DNA from: JAFAGX01 sp035623335
GTDB taxonomy: Bacteria > Acidobacteriota > Terriglobia > Terriglobales > Acidobacteriaceae
Length of the DNA: 64,000 bases
Reading direction: 5' to 3'
NCBI GenBank assembly: GCA_035623335.1
Contig: DASPTQ010000289.1
Coordinates: 1-64,000 of the forward strand
The number at the start of each line of letters is the position of its first letter. Position 1 is the stretch's first letter. This document shows, piece by piece, positions 32,221-41,717 of this stretch. The translations under genes and the position numbers were made by a program. The notes beneath the pieces are model-generated. The model searched no databases, was not told the DNA's origin, and saw only the letters and a list, made by a program, of their open reading frames with translations.

Positions 32221-33963
32221 CTAAGGGGCTGATGGAGCGCGGTAGCCGGCGCCACGCAGCACTTTGCCGGGCTTTGACCCGGTCATTTTCTCTTGGTCGA
32301 TGACCGGGACGCCATTGACCAGAACGTACTCCATGCCTTCGGAGAACTGGTTGGGATGGTCGAAGGTCGCCAGATCGCGGATGGTGGCGGGATCAAAGAT
32401 CACGACGTCCGCCCACATCCCCGCCTTCAGCACTCCCCGGTCGGTAAAACGCATGCGTTCGGCGGGCAGGGCGGAAAACTTGCGGATGGCATCTTCCAGG
32501 CTGAGCCTATGCTCTTCCCGGACGTATTTTCGCAAGATGCGGGGAAAGGTGCCGTAAGCGCGAGGATGGGGATGCTCCTGGCCCAAAATTCCTTCCGGCG
32601 ACGTGCCTGAAGAATCGTTGTCCACCGACACCCATGGTTGCTGAAGGGCGAGCACAACATCAGGTTCCGACATGCCGAAAACCGCGACACCGGTGAATGC
32701 CTGGTCTTCGATCAAAAGATCAAACAGGGCGTCCATCGGATCTTTGTTCCAAATCTTCGCTACCTCCGCCAACGACTTTCCTTCCAGGGGCAGGAGCTTT
32801 TGATTCTGAACCACCCCAATCAGTACGGACTCAGGACCGGTAATTTCATCCCATTCGTTGTCCCAATCTGCCGCCGGCTGCATCATCTCTTTGCGGATGC
32901 GGGCCCGCATCGCGGGATCGCGCAAGCGCTCGATCAATTTGGCATTACCGCCATCGTGAGCCCATGGTGGAACAAACGCCGAGAGGTCATTGAACCAGGC
33001 GGTATAGGCGTAGGTGTCGGCTGTGATATCGATGCCTTGCGCACGCGCCCGATCAATTTTTTCGACGACCTCCCCCATGCGTCCGTAGTTCTTTTTGCCC
33101 GCCACTTTGATATGCCAAATCTCAATCGGAATCTGCGCTTCTCGCCCGATGCGCAGGGCTTCATCGATGGCCGGCAGCACTTGATCACTCTCGTTCCGCA
33201 TGTGTGTGGCGTAGATTCCCCCGAATCGGGACGCCTCCTTGGCTAGCGCGATCAGCTCTTCGGTTTTGGCATAGGGAGCCGGGGGGTATTCGAGCGAGGT
33301 CGAAACACCCACAACTCCGTCTAGCATGGCCTGCCGTACCAGTTCCCTCATGGCTTCGAGTTCGCCCGCAGTGGGCTGCTTGTCCGCGTCTCCCAACACC
33401 ATGCGGCGGACCTGCGTCGCACCTACATAACTGGCCAGATTGATGCCGATGCCCTGTTTTTCCAAGCGAGCGAAGTATTGCCTGAAGCTTCGCCAGTCCG
33501 GATTGATGTGGTAGTGCTCGTAGCTCGCTTTATCCCAGGCGATGATGGCGTCGTTCAGGGGGGCGGCCGAAGTACCTTCCCCGGTAACTTCGGTCGTAAC
33601 GCCCTGATAGATCTTAGACGGCAGGCGAGGATCTACCAGAATCGTCAGTTCTGATTGTCCCAGCATGTCAATAAAGCCGGGAGCCACAACCTTGGCTTGC
33701 GCATCGATGGTTCGGCTCCGCGACGCCTCGGAGAGATTGCCGATTACGGAGATTTTGCCGGCACGGATTCCGATGTCTCCCGAATACCAGGGGGAACCCG
33801 TGCCGTCGATGATGTGGCCGTTGGTGATGACAAGATCGAAACCTTGGGCCCGCAGACAGGGAGTGAGCGGCACAAAAAGAAGCAGCGCGAGGACTCGGAG
33901 AATCTGTTCGCCGAATGCCGCGGGACTGGGAATCCCAGGACTCGCCAACCTGGCCGGTTTCAA
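32221..33963 (-). CDS. N-acyl-D-amino-acid deacylase (D-aminoacylase) family amidohydrolase
   Basis: The 580-residue protein has an N-terminal export-like segment (ILRVLALLLFVPLTPCLRAQ). Amidohydrolase features follow: FDLVITNGHIIDGTGSPWYS, AQAKVVAPGFIDMLGQSE, YQGVTTEVTGEGTSAAPL, GIYATHMRNESD, EIWHIKVAGKKNYGRM and LKAGMWADVVIFDP. The usual metal-binding H-x-H/D after PGFID reads D-M-L-G-Q here, as in D-aminoacylase-like members that keep a single metal through Cys/His (TTEV.G..). It hydrolyses N-acyl-D-amino acids or dipeptides with D-residues. Its start overlaps the permease stop by 4 bases. It is the third gene of the ureohydrolase-permease-deacylase operon, suggesting scavenging of modified amino acids or peptides. 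Confidence 0.8.
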   Translation of the reverse strand: MKPARLASPGIPSPAAFGEQILRVLALLLFVPLTPCLRAQGFDLVITNGHIIDGTGSPWYSGDIGIRAGKISVIGNLSEASRSRTIDAQAKVVAPGFIDMLGQSELTILVDPRLPSKIYQGVTTEVTGEGTSAAPLNDAIIAWDKASYEHYHINPDWRSFRQYFARLEKQGIGINLASYVGATQVRRMVLGDADKQPTAGELEAMRELVRQAMLDGVVGVSTSLEYPPAPYAKTEELIALAKEASRFGGIYATHMRNESDQVLPAIDEALRIGREAQIPIEIWHIKVAGKKNYGRMGEVVEKIDRARAQGIDITADTYAYTAWFNDLSAFVPPWAHDGGNAKLIERLRDPAMRARIRKEMMQPAADWDNEWDEITGPESVLIGVVQNQKLLPLEGKSLAEVAKIWNKDPMDALFDLLIEDQAFTGVAVFGMSEPDVVLALQQPWVSVDNDSSGTSPEGILGQEHPHPRAYGTFPRILRKYVREEHRLSLEDAIRKFSALPAERMRFTDRGVLKAGMWADVVIFDPATIRDLATFDHPNQFSEGMEYVLVNGVPVIDQEKMTGSKPGKVLRGAGYRAPSAP

Positions 33964-35309
33964 TTGGTGGCCTCCCCGGAAAGGGCTCGATCAGCCGGTC
34001 TCGAACGTCGTATAGCAATCCCCAGTAAGATCCAGAATCCGAGAGCCAACCATTCGTATCGCGAAAAGTGCCCGGGAACAAAGGGAACGACCTTCATCAA
34101 TAGCATCAGCAGCCCCATGACGGCACCCAGCATCGCGACCGACCGTTGGCTTGGGGAGGGGCGCATCTTATAGTAAGCGGCACAAGCAGCCAGCCAGCCC
34201 GCAGCCGAAGCTACCGAACCGACCTCGGTCACCGGCACCAGGATGGCATCTCCCAAAAACATGCAGGCGGCGGTGGCAATCCCTACCCAGATCACGGCGC
34301 GGGAGGGAGTTTGATTGCGAGCATGAATGCGCGCCAAGGTTTGGTCGACCATCCCCCGTCGCGCCATGGCAAACAAGAGTCGAGTGGACGCCACGAAATT
34401 TCCGTTGAAACACTTCACCAGGGAAAGTAGGGCGGCGCTAAGAATGGCACTCACAATCCAGCGCGAACCGACCGCCTGCTCAAAGGCAACCGCTGTCATG
34501 AACTTTTGCTGGGTAAGCTGCCTCCAGGGGGCCACGTACCCTACAGCCGCGATAACAATCGTGTAGAACAAAATTCCGACCGCAATTGCTGTCGCCATGG
34601 CTTTCGAGAATCCACGGGCATCAAAGTCAGGGCTCGCCTCTTCCACCCCTTTCACTGCCGATTCGTAGCCGGTCATAAAATAGGGAACGATCTGCATGAC
34701 CAGCAGGATGGATATGAACCGACCATGCGTAAACAAGGGGGGGAAATTACTGATCGAACCCTTACTGACGCCGACCCCCACAAAAATGACAAACAGGGCC
34801 AAAGTTCCAAAGGCGGTCCAGTTCTGAAAGCTGGCACTCGAGCGAATACCTTGATAATTCAAGAGCGTGAGAAGTGCTACCAGGCCCAGTCCGATCAGCA
34901 AATGGGGTAAATAGACAGGTCGGTCTGCAATCCGGTACAGTTCGAACGAGTCGAGGGCGGGGAAAATGTAACTTGCGATCTTGCCCACCGCCACCGCCTC
35001 CCAGGGACAGACGATGAAATACGACAATACCATCATCCAGCCCGTGACGAAGCTCACGTATTGGGGAAAAACCTTAGCCGTGTAGGCCACTTCCCCGGCG
35101 GCATCGGGGATCGCTCGGACCAGCTGCCCGTAGACATAGGCCACGGGAAACAGCAATGTGCCCCCAATCGCGAATCCGAGAATGGCCCCGAGTACGCCAC
35201 CACGCAGTAGCCAGTCGTCCATCACCACCAGCCACCCTACCCCCACCATCGTGCCCCAACCGAGGGTGAAGTAATCGACCCCGCGGAGTTTGCGCGCCAG
35301 AGTAGTCAT
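33960..35309 (-). CDS. APC-superfamily amino-acid permease
   Basis: The 449-residue protein has about 12 membrane helices. The N-terminal signature LRGVDYFTLGWGTMVGVGWL has the unwound G-x-G-x-G of TM1 in amino-acid/polyamine/organocation transporters. Later come RAIPDAAGEVAYTAKVFPQY, MQIVPYFMTGYESAVKGVEE (TM6 region) and MARRGMVDQTLARIHARNQT. It imports an amino acid or amine by cation coupling. Its partners (a ureohydrolase 8 bases upstream and a secreted deacylase overlapping downstream) suggest that the substrate is a product of the deacylase. Confidence 0.82.
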   Translation of the reverse strand: MTTLARKLRGVDYFTLGWGTMVGVGWLVVMDDWLLRGGVLGAILGFAIGGTLLFPVAYVYGQLVRAIPDAAGEVAYTAKVFPQYVSFVTGWMMVLSYFIVCPWEAVAVGKIASYIFPALDSFELYRIADRPVYLPHLLIGLGLVALLTLLNYQGIRSSASFQNWTAFGTLALFVIFVGVGVSKGSISNFPPLFTHGRFISILLVMQIVPYFMTGYESAVKGVEEASPDFDARGFSKAMATAIAVGILFYTIVIAAVGYVAPWRQLTQQKFMTAVAFEQAVGSRWIVSAILSAALLSLVKCFNGNFVASTRLLFAMARRGMVDQTLARIHARNQTPSRAVIWVGIATAACMFLGDAILVPVTEVGSVASAAGWLAACAAYYKMRPSPSQRSVAMLGAVMGLLMLLMKVVPFVPGHFSRYEWLALGFWILLGIAIRRSRPADRALSGEATN

Positions 35310-35317
35310 CGGTTTGG

Positions 35318-36262
35318 TCAGAACAAGCAGAGCAGTTCGAAAAGCAGGTTGGCCGCTAACAGGGATGTGATCTCCCCGTTGTCATAGGGGGGCGATACTT
35401 CAACCAGGTCACAACCCACCAAATTCAGACCCGCAAAGCTGCGCACCAGATCGAGGATCTGGGCGCTCGAGAGACCACCCACCTGGGGTGTGCCGGTGCC
35501 GGGGGCAAAGGCGGGATCGACGACGTCGATATCCAAGGTGAGATAGACGGGAAGGTTCCGCAATCTCTTGGCGAACCGTTGGATCGGCTTTACCCCGTGC
35601 TGATGGAATTGTTCGGCGGTGACCATCTGAATGCGGTGTTTTCGGGCAAACTCGAAATCCTTGTCCGAATACACTTGCCCGCGCAGGCCTACCTGCAGCC
35701 CACAGCCTTTCGCGATCAGCCCCTCTTCTACGGCGTACTTTACGGGTGTGCCGTGCGAGTGCGGACTACCAAAGTAGCCGCCCCAGGTGTCTCCGTGGGC
35801 ATCCAGCTGAACGAAGCCGACCGGTCCGTAGTACCGATGAACGGCCCGAAGAATGGGCAACAGAATGGAATGATCCCCGCCGACAGACACGGGGTGTGCC
35901 TTGGCCCGGAGAACTTCGCCGAGCTGTGCGGTGATCCGTCCATAGGTATCCTCGATCGAAAGCGGGTTAATCGATAGATCGCCACAATCGGCGATACGCC
36001 ATTTGCGAAAGGGGTTCACCTTGAGAACCGGGTTCCAGGGCCGGATCATCGCCGACTGGACTCGAATGTGTCGCGGACCAAAACGGGCTCCGGGACGATA
36101 GGTCGTGCCCCCATCGAAGGGGATCCCCAGGATGGCAATGTCCAGTTCCTCCGCCCGGGGAATGTGGGGGAGCCGCATGAAGGTAGGTACGCCAGAGAAA
36201 CGTGGCAGGACCAGCGCATCGACGGGTTCCGGGTGAGGGTTGGCGCTCTTCTTTGCTTTCAT
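35318..36262 (-). CDS. Ureohydrolase (agmatinase/arginase family)
   Basis: The 314-residue protein carries the full binuclear-Mn site: SVGGDHSILLPIL (His), FVQLDAHGDTWGG (D-x-H-x-D) and LTLDIDVVDPAFAPGTGTP (D-x-D). The N-terminal IAILGIPFDGGTTYRPGARF and the substrate loop EVSPPYDNGEITSLLAAN also match agmatinase/formiminoglutamase-like members. Such enzymes release urea from agmatine, arginine, guanidinobutyrate or related guanidines. The exact substrate cannot be told. ATG 36262 (MKAKKSANP) is preferred over 36301. It is first in a minus-strand operon with a permease and a deacylase. Confidence 0.82.
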   Translation of the reverse strand: MKAKKSANPHPEPVDALVLPRFSGVPTFMRLPHIPRAEELDIAILGIPFDGGTTYRPGARFGPRHIRVQSAMIRPWNPVLKVNPFRKWRIADCGDLSINPLSIEDTYGRITAQLGEVLRAKAHPVSVGGDHSILLPILRAVHRYYGPVGFVQLDAHGDTWGGYFGSPHSHGTPVKYAVEEGLIAKGCGLQVGLRGQVYSDKDFEFARKHRIQMVTAEQFHQHGVKPIQRFAKRLRNLPVYLTLDIDVVDPAFAPGTGTPQVGGLSSAQILDLVRSFAGLNLVGCDLVEVSPPYDNGEITSLLAANLLFELLCLF

Positions 36263-36366
36263 CGGGTGCCGCGCATTATAAAGCATTTGCCTTCGCGCCA
36301 TGCCACCAAGGCAAGACTGGCGAATGTGCTATGTTTTATTTTCCCAATCCTTGAAGCGAGGCTTGC

Positions 36367-37179
36367 ATGCCGCGATACGAATACCGCGTTCTCAACCCCA
36401 GCCCGGCGGCTGAGAAGGCTTTTTTGGAGTGGATCGATCGGCTGGATCAGGAGTTCAAGAACCGTGATCCCGAACATCGCAGCCAAGTGGTGCGAAACGC
36501 GCTCTATGAGCTTTATCTCGGACATCGCTATCAGGCACCGGAGGCGAGCCTGCCCTTGGCCGACCAGGTTCTGGTGCACTCGTTCGATCCGCGTAATGCG
36601 ACCCTTGAACCGGAGTACTACGGCGATGTGGATCCGGCGAAGTACGCGGAGCGCAAGCCGCTCCTCTGGTTCTGGATGATGTTCGATCGCTCCCCGGCCG
36701 GCCTGAACCACTGGCTGGGATTCCAGATTAGGGCGATGCTGGCCCGCCATGTTTTCAAGCACTGCGGACGCAATGTGAAGATCTTCCACGGCGTCGAGGT
36801 ATCGTTTGGCTACAACCTGACGGTCGAAGACAACTGCACGATTCACAAGTATGTACTGCTCGATGATCGCGGCGAGATCATCATCCATGCAGGAACTTCG
36901 ATCTCCGACTACGCCAATGTCTATTCCCATGCCCACGACCTCAACGACGGCATGATCGTCAACAACCAGAAAACCGAGATTGGGCCGATGGCTCGCATTA
37001 CCTATCACGCCACGGTTCTCAGTGGAGTCAGAGTCGGCGAGCACGGGATGGTGGGTTCGATGGGCGTCGTGTCGAAGGATGTCCAACCCTTCCACGTGGT
37101 TGCCGGCATTCCCGCCAAGCCCGTCAAGGTCAAGCCGATTGCACCGAAAGAACTGCAGAGGGCCTTCGAAAAACGATAA
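36367..37179 (+). CDS. Left-handed beta-helix (hexapeptide) acyltransferase
   Basis: The 270-residue protein has a 100-residue unusual N-terminal domain (RVLNPSPAAEKAFLEWIDRL, YELYLGHRYQAPE). The LbetaH repeats follow: FKHCGRNVKIFHGVEVSFGY, LTVEDNCTIHKYVLLDD, GEIIIHAGTSISDYANV and YSHAHDLNDG (the His loop). The closing part is IGPMARITYHATVLSGVRVG and MGVVSKDVQPFHVVAGIPAK. This is the O-acetyl/acyltransferase (maltose/galactoside acetyltransferase-like) fold using acetyl-CoA with a catalytic His. The acceptor, perhaps a glycan or lipid, is unknown. It is divergent from the ureohydrolase operon. Confidence 0.75.
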   Translation: MPRYEYRVLNPSPAAEKAFLEWIDRLDQEFKNRDPEHRSQVVRNALYELYLGHRYQAPEASLPLADQVLVHSFDPRNATLEPEYYGDVDPAKYAERKPLLWFWMMFDRSPAGLNHWLGFQIRAMLARHVFKHCGRNVKIFHGVEVSFGYNLTVEDNCTIHKYVLLDDRGEIIIHAGTSISDYANVYSHAHDLNDGMIVNNQKTEIGPMARITYHATVLSGVRVGEHGMVGSMGVVSKDVQPFHVVAGIPAKPVKVKPIAPKELQRAFEKR

Positions 37180-37402
37180 AACCTTGGTCGTCCGATTCCC
37201 GGCGAGGCAGAAATGACGTCCACAACGGCAACGGTGCTATGGCCAAGCGGGGAGCGGCAAGCAAGTGGAATGTCTTTGAGACGCGCTCTGAGCGCGGGAA
37301 CGCTTGCGCGCCAAGCCCGCGGCCTTGCCTGCCTTCGGGATGCAGGGGCGGACCTCGGAGTTTTCCGGCCTTTGCGTGTTAGTATCAGACTCGGCTTCCC
37401 CA

Positions 37403-38089
37403 ATGACCCTTGACCTCGTCAATAAGTTGTTCGGACTCATCGCGTTTCTGTTTGCCATCAGTGTGCACGAATCGGCACATGCCTGGACGGCCAATCGTTG
37501 CGGCGACCCCACGGCTCGCATGTTGGGGCGAATCACTCTGAATCCCATCAAGCATATCGATGTTATTGGCACCGTGGTGGTGCCGCTGATTGCCTTTCTG
37601 AGTGGACTTCCGATGATCGGCTGGGCCAAGCCCACGCCGGTTGATCCGCGCAATTTCAAAAACCCGCTCCTCGATGATGTTTTGACGGCCGTGGCCGGTC
37701 CGATTAGCAACTTCATCGTAGCCGCCGTTGCCACTTTGCTGCTGGCGGCCATCGGTCTGACCTCCGCTAGCGGCCGGAACATCATCGGGGAATTGATGTA
37801 TGGCCTTCCCGTCGGCAATTCGCCCCTGGTCCCGGCCAGTTTTCTGCTGTACGCCTTCCTCGAGATCAACGTGCTGCTGGCGGTTTTCAATTTGATTCCG
37901 GTTCCACCCCTCGACGGGAGTCATGTGCTGCGCCATTTCCTCTCGGACGACGTGCGGCGGGTGTACGACACCGTGGGTGTCTTTGGGCTGATGGCGCTGG
38001 TGTTTTTCGCGCCCCACCTTCTGATGGCGCTCATCCGCCCGGTTTTGAACGTCTATATCTGGGTCATGGCGATCTTGATGAGAATCTGA
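37403..38089 (+). CDS. Site-2 protease family (M50) membrane metalloprotease
   Basis: The 228-residue intramembrane protease has the zinc motif in the first helix (FLFAISVHESAHAWTANRCG, H-E-x-x-H). AGPISNFIVAAVATLL follows in the second, and FNLIPVPPLDGSHVL supplies the third ligand Asp in the N-x-x-P-x-P-P-L-D-G motif. This is the short, PDZ-less S2P group. It would cut membrane-spanning substrates. ATG 37403 (MTLDLVNKLFG) is chosen because the upstream frame (37304-37402) is unconserved. It ends at the first base of trpS, so the two are coupled. Confidence 0.85.
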   Translation: MTLDLVNKLFGLIAFLFAISVHESAHAWTANRCGDPTARMLGRITLNPIKHIDVIGTVVVPLIAFLSGLPMIGWAKPTPVDPRNFKNPLLDDVLTAVAGPISNFIVAAVATLLLAAIGLTSASGRNIIGELMYGLPVGNSPLVPASFLLYAFLEINVLLAVFNLIPVPPLDGSHVLRHFLSDDVRRVYDTVGVFGLMALVFFAPHLLMALIRPVLNVYIWVMAILMRI

Positions 38090-39123
38090 TGCCCCCTCGA
38101 ACCCACTCGCAAAGACGCGTCCTCAGCGGCATGCGTCCCACCGGCAAACTGCACCTGGGCAATTTTGTCGGCGCGCTCGACAACTGGGTGCGCATGCAAG
38201 ATCAATATCAATGCTTTTTTTTCGTGGCCGATTGGCATGCACTGACCACCGATTACGCCGATACCGCGGGGATCCAGCAGAACTCGATCGAGAGCGTGCT
38301 CGATTGGCTGGCGGCGGGGCTGGATCCTGGGCGTTCCACCCTGTTCATACAGTCGCACGTGCCGCAACATGCGGAGCTGCACTTGCTGTTTTCCATGATC
38401 ACCCCGCTCGGCTGGCTCGAGCGCGTACCTACCTACAAGGAGCAGCGGGAGAACATTACCGAAAAAGACCTGGGGACCTATGGGTTTCTCGGCTATCCCG
38501 TGCTGCAAGCCGCCGACATTCTGATTTACAGAGCGGATTTTGTTCCCGTCGGCGAAGACCAGGTACCGCACGTGGAGCTGACCCGGGAGATTGCGCGGCG
38601 CTTCAACCAGTTTTACACTCCGGCGGGCAAGCCGGTGTTTCCCGAACCGCAGCCTCTGTTAACCCCTGCCGCCAAACTCCCCGGAACCGACGGCCGCAAG
38701 ATGTCGAAGTCCTATGGCAACACCATCCTGCTGACGGATCCTGAGCCGGTGGTGAGGCAGAAGCTCAAAACCATGGTCACCGACCCAGCTCGTGTTCGCC
38801 GCTCCGATCCCGGCAACCCGGATCTATGCCCGGTTGGCGACTTGCACAAGATTGTCAGCCCCGCTGCCGCCATGGCTAAAGTCGAGGCGGGCTGCCGCTC
38901 GGCGGGCATCGGATGCATCGAATGCAAGGGCTGGGCTGCCGACGCGCTGGTAGGAATCTTGAATCCTATGCAGGAGCGTCGCAAGAAATACGAGGAGAAA
39001 CCGCGCCTGGCATGGGATATTCTGGAAGAGGGTTCAGAGCGGGCAAGAAAGGTGGCGGCGACAACCATGGAAGAGGTACGCGAGTCCATGCACATGTCCC
39101 CGCACTATGAAGCCTTACCCTAA
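38089..39123 (+). CDS. trpS: Tryptophanyl-tRNA synthetase
   Basis: The 344-residue class I synthetase contains LSGMRPTGKLHLGNFVGALD (the HIGH-equivalent HLGN), VADWHALTTDY, VPTYKEQRENI, YPVLQAADILIYRADFVPVG and the KMSKS loop in DGRKMSKSYGNTILL. It charges tRNA-Trp. An insertion with Cys residues (GCRSAGIGCIECKGWAADAL, about residues 265-284) matches the TrpRS subgroup that has an Fe-S or zinc-like Cys cluster. It overlaps the S2P gene by one base and lies 18 bases before scpA. Confidence 0.95.
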   Translation: MPPRTHSQRRVLSGMRPTGKLHLGNFVGALDNWVRMQDQYQCFFFVADWHALTTDYADTAGIQQNSIESVLDWLAAGLDPGRSTLFIQSHVPQHAELHLLFSMITPLGWLERVPTYKEQRENITEKDLGTYGFLGYPVLQAADILIYRADFVPVGEDQVPHVELTREIARRFNQFYTPAGKPVFPEPQPLLTPAAKLPGTDGRKMSKSYGNTILLTDPEPVVRQKLKTMVTDPARVRRSDPGNPDLCPVGDLHKIVSPAAAMAKVEAGCRSAGIGCIECKGWAADALVGILNPMQERRKKYEEKPRLAWDILEEGSERARKVAATTMEEVRESMHMSPHYEALP

Positions 39124-39141
39124 TTGGAGGCGGTAAAACCA

Positions 39142-40026
39142 GTGAACGCGGATCCCAGTCCGAGGACTCACGAAAACACAGCCAGGCTTGCCGACAGCCC
39201 TGCCGCCGTCACCAGCGCTCGCGCGGAGACCGGCAGCCCGGAGAGGCCGGACAGCGATTTTCCCTTCGCTGTCACGGTGGGAAGCGTCTACGAGGGCCCG
39301 CTCGACCTGCTGCTTGACCTGATTCGCAAGCAGGATATCGATATCTACGACATTCCGATCGCCAAGATAACAGCCCAGTACCTGGCGTACGTCGAACGGT
39401 TGCGCCAACTGGACGTCAATGTCGCAGCCGAGTTCATTTACATGGCGGCGGTGCTGATCCACATCAAATCGAAGATGCTCTTACCTCGCGACCCGGTTCA
39501 AGCCTCGGAGGAGCAAGAAGATCCACGCCGGGAACTGGTGAACCGGCTGATCGAGCATGAAAAGTTCAAGTCTGCGGCACAGATGCTTCTGCAAAAACAG
39601 CAGATCGAAGACGCCGTGCGGTCCAACCCCACACTCAAGGATTTTCGCGAGGCCGCCGACGCCGAGCCCAGGATTGCCGTCGATGTCATCGACCTGGTCA
39701 GGACGTTTCAGCAGGTTCTCGATCGCGTGCGCAACCGGCCGATTGTCCAGGTGGATGAAGAGCAGGTGACCGTTGGCCAGATGATCGACTATTGGCAAAG
39801 ACGGCTGGCAATCGAAGATCGTCCCGTCCGGTTGAAGCAGTTGTTGCGCAACGTTCAATCGCCGCAGATGCTGGTATGCATGTTTCTCGCGTTGCTGGAG
39901 TTGGTGCGCCTGCAGGCCATTCAGTTGCGGCAGGAGCGTCTCTTTGGCGAGATTCTGATCCGTAAGCACGTAGGATTTGCCTCCCTCAATGGAGAACCGG
40001 CAGCCGTAAGGGACGATTGGAAGTAG
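39142..40026 (+). CDS. scpA: Segregation and condensation protein A
   Basis: The 294-residue kleisin begins at GTG 39142 with GGAGG 11 bases upstream; a TTG at 39124 is less likely. A 45-residue divergent N-terminus precedes VGSVYEGPLDLLLDLIRKQD and IDIYDIPIAKITAQYLAYVE. The SMC-binding helix region AAEFIYMAAVLIHIKSKMLL follows, and the C-terminal winged helix has MLVCMFLALLELVRLQAIQL. ScpA bridges the SMC heads with ScpB in chromosome segregation. scpB follows 89 bases downstream, as in most bacteria. Confidence 0.93.
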   Translation: MNADPSPRTHENTARLADSPAAVTSARAETGSPERPDSDFPFAVTVGSVYEGPLDLLLDLIRKQDIDIYDIPIAKITAQYLAYVERLRQLDVNVAAEFIYMAAVLIHIKSKMLLPRDPVQASEEQEDPRRELVNRLIEHEKFKSAAQMLLQKQQIEDAVRSNPTLKDFREAADAEPRIAVDVIDLVRTFQQVLDRVRNRPIVQVDEEQVTVGQMIDYWQRRLAIEDRPVRLKQLLRNVQSPQMLVCMFLALLELVRLQAIQLRQERLFGEILIRKHVGFASLNGEPAAVRDDWK

Positions 40027-40115
40027 CACCAAACCACCGACCCTTCGAATCGGCTTGACTTCTCCGAAGCCCCGAGTCAAGCCGTGCGCAGGGATCAAAG
40101 AATGAAATCGGACCC

Positions 40116-40850
40116 ATGAGCCTAAAAGCCAAACTCGAAGCCATCATCTACGCGGCGGAAACGCCGATTACGCTCGACCACATGCTGCAATTGATCAAGA
40201 CGCCCTCTCTCACTGAGGGCGCGGCCAAGGACGCCGAGGTGCGGTCGCAAGTGCGGGCGGCACTCGAGGAACTGACCCGCGATTACAGCTCTCCCGATCA
40301 CGGGATCGAAGTCCGGCAGCTCGCCGGCGGCTATCGGATGTCTACCAAACCTGAACAGCACGACGTCGTGAGCGCTTTCGCCAAGAGCTTGAAGCCCCCG
40401 ATTCGGCTGTCCTTGCCTGCGCTTGAGACCCTCGCCGTCATTGCCTATAAGCAACCGGTCACCGTGCCGGAAATCAGCGAGATTCGCGGCGTGGACTCTA
40501 GCGGTGTCATCGCCACGCTGCTCGATCGCAAGTTGATCGCCCCGGCGGGCCGAAAAGCCGTCATTGGCCGGCCCATTCTGTACAAGACCACCAAGGAATT
40601 CCTGCTGCGTTTCGGTCTCAACGATGTCAGCGAACTCCCCAGCATGGAGGAGTTCGAAAAACTGGTGGCGGAATCTTTCGAGAGCGAGCTGCCTCTCGGT
40701 ACGAAGTTGGAGGCCACGGGTGCGGGACCTGATTCGGGGCCGAGCGAACTGATCTCGCCTCCGGCGGATCTTTCGGCGGCACTTCGGGGCGCGGGCGAAG
40801 AGGTCCCGGCTGCAGAGCCAATGGCGGGAGAGGACGACTCTGCGGCGTGA
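40116..40850 (+). CDS. scpB: Segregation and condensation protein B
   Basis: The 244-residue protein has two winged-helix domains: LKAKLEAIIYAAETPITLDH at the N-terminus and LPALETLAVIAYKQPVTVPE, then IRGVDSSGVIATLLDRKLIA and GRPILYKTTKEFLLRFGL. These match ScpB, which dimerises and binds ScpA in the SMC condensin. The C-terminal 45 residues are acidic and disordered (AGPDSGPSELISPPADLSAA), longer than in the minimal family. It sits between scpA and the pseudouridine synthase, the common order. Confidence 0.93.
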   Translation: MSLKAKLEAIIYAAETPITLDHMLQLIKTPSLTEGAAKDAEVRSQVRAALEELTRDYSSPDHGIEVRQLAGGYRMSTKPEQHDVVSAFAKSLKPPIRLSLPALETLAVIAYKQPVTVPEISEIRGVDSSGVIATLLDRKLIAPAGRKAVIGRPILYKTTKEFLLRFGLNDVSELPSMEEFEKLVAESFESELPLGTKLEATGAGPDSGPSELISPPADLSAALRGAGEEVPAAEPMAGEDDSAA

Positions 40851-40889
40851 ACCTGGCTTTAATCTTGTCGCGCGTGCCGGACGATCCCC

Positions 40890-41621
40890 ATGCCTGCTGA
40901 GCGTCTGCAGAAAATCATTGCGGGTGCCGGGTTGGCCTCCCGCCGCGGTGCGGAAGAGCTGATCCGGAACGGACTGGTTACGGTCAATGGCCAGAAGATA
41001 ACGGAACTGGGCAGCAAGGCCGATCCCGCCCGGGATCACATTCGCGTAAAAGGCAAACTGCTGCACGGGCCCGAGCGCCGGGTTTACCTTCTGATGAATA
41101 AGCCGAAGGGATGTGTCACCACCCTGCGCGATCCCGAGAATCGCCCCACCGTCATCGATCTCTTGCCCCGAGTGGGCGCCCGCGTGTACCCGGTTGGGCG
41201 CCTCGATTACGCGAGCGAAGGCTTGCTCGTGCTGACCAACGATGGTGAACTGGCGAGCCGCCTGATGAAGGCCGGTTCGCTTCTGCCCAAGACCTATCTG
41301 GTGAAGGTAGCCGGTTCGCCCACCGCAACCGGACTGGTGAGGTTGCGCGAGGGCATTTCGATTCCTTCCGAGCGCGGCAAGCGGGTCAAGACCGCCCCGG
41401 CCAAGATTCGTCTTCTTCACCCCGCCGCCAACCCATGGTTTGAAGTGACGCTGATCGAGGGCAAGAACCGCCAAATCCGGCGTATGTTCGAAGAGATCGG
41501 CCATCACGTGGAAAAGATCAAGCGGGTACGCTATGGCCCTCTCGCACTCGATGTAGATCCGGGAAAATTCCGCTATCTCACACCCCAAGAAGTGGCCCGA
41601 CTGAAGTCCGCTGCCAAGTAA
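40890..41621 (+). CDS. Pseudouridine synthase, RsuA/RluB family
   Basis: The 243-residue protein has an N-terminal S4 RNA-binding domain (RLQKIIAGAGLASRRGAEEL). The catalytic domain contains YLLMNKPKGCVTTLRDPENR, VYPVGRLDYASEGLLVLTND (catalytic Asp in GRLD) and LIEGKNRQIRRMFEEIGHHV. It isomerises a specific uridine, probably in 23S rRNA (RluB-like, inferred from the context after scpB), in the cytoplasm. It has normal family length and starts 39 bases after scpB. Confidence 0.88.
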   Translation: MPAERLQKIIAGAGLASRRGAEELIRNGLVTVNGQKITELGSKADPARDHIRVKGKLLHGPERRVYLLMNKPKGCVTTLRDPENRPTVIDLLPRVGARVYPVGRLDYASEGLLVLTNDGELASRLMKAGSLLPKTYLVKVAGSPTATGLVRLREGISIPSERGKRVKTAPAKIRLLHPAANPWFEVTLIEGKNRQIRRMFEEIGHHVEKIKRVRYGPLALDVDPGKFRYLTPQEVARLKSAAK

Positions 41622-41717
41622 GCTTCCGCAACATCGAAGCGCCCACAAGACCGGGTTCGTGACCCAGAGCAGGTCACGTGACACCGTGGGTGAGGCATGG
41701 TAAAGATGAGTTAGTTG

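Noticed and set aside
41659..41677. GTGACC/GGTCAC hairpin before hisC
   Set aside because: A 6-bp stem without a T-run and with no known leader-peptide features; too common to call a regulator.
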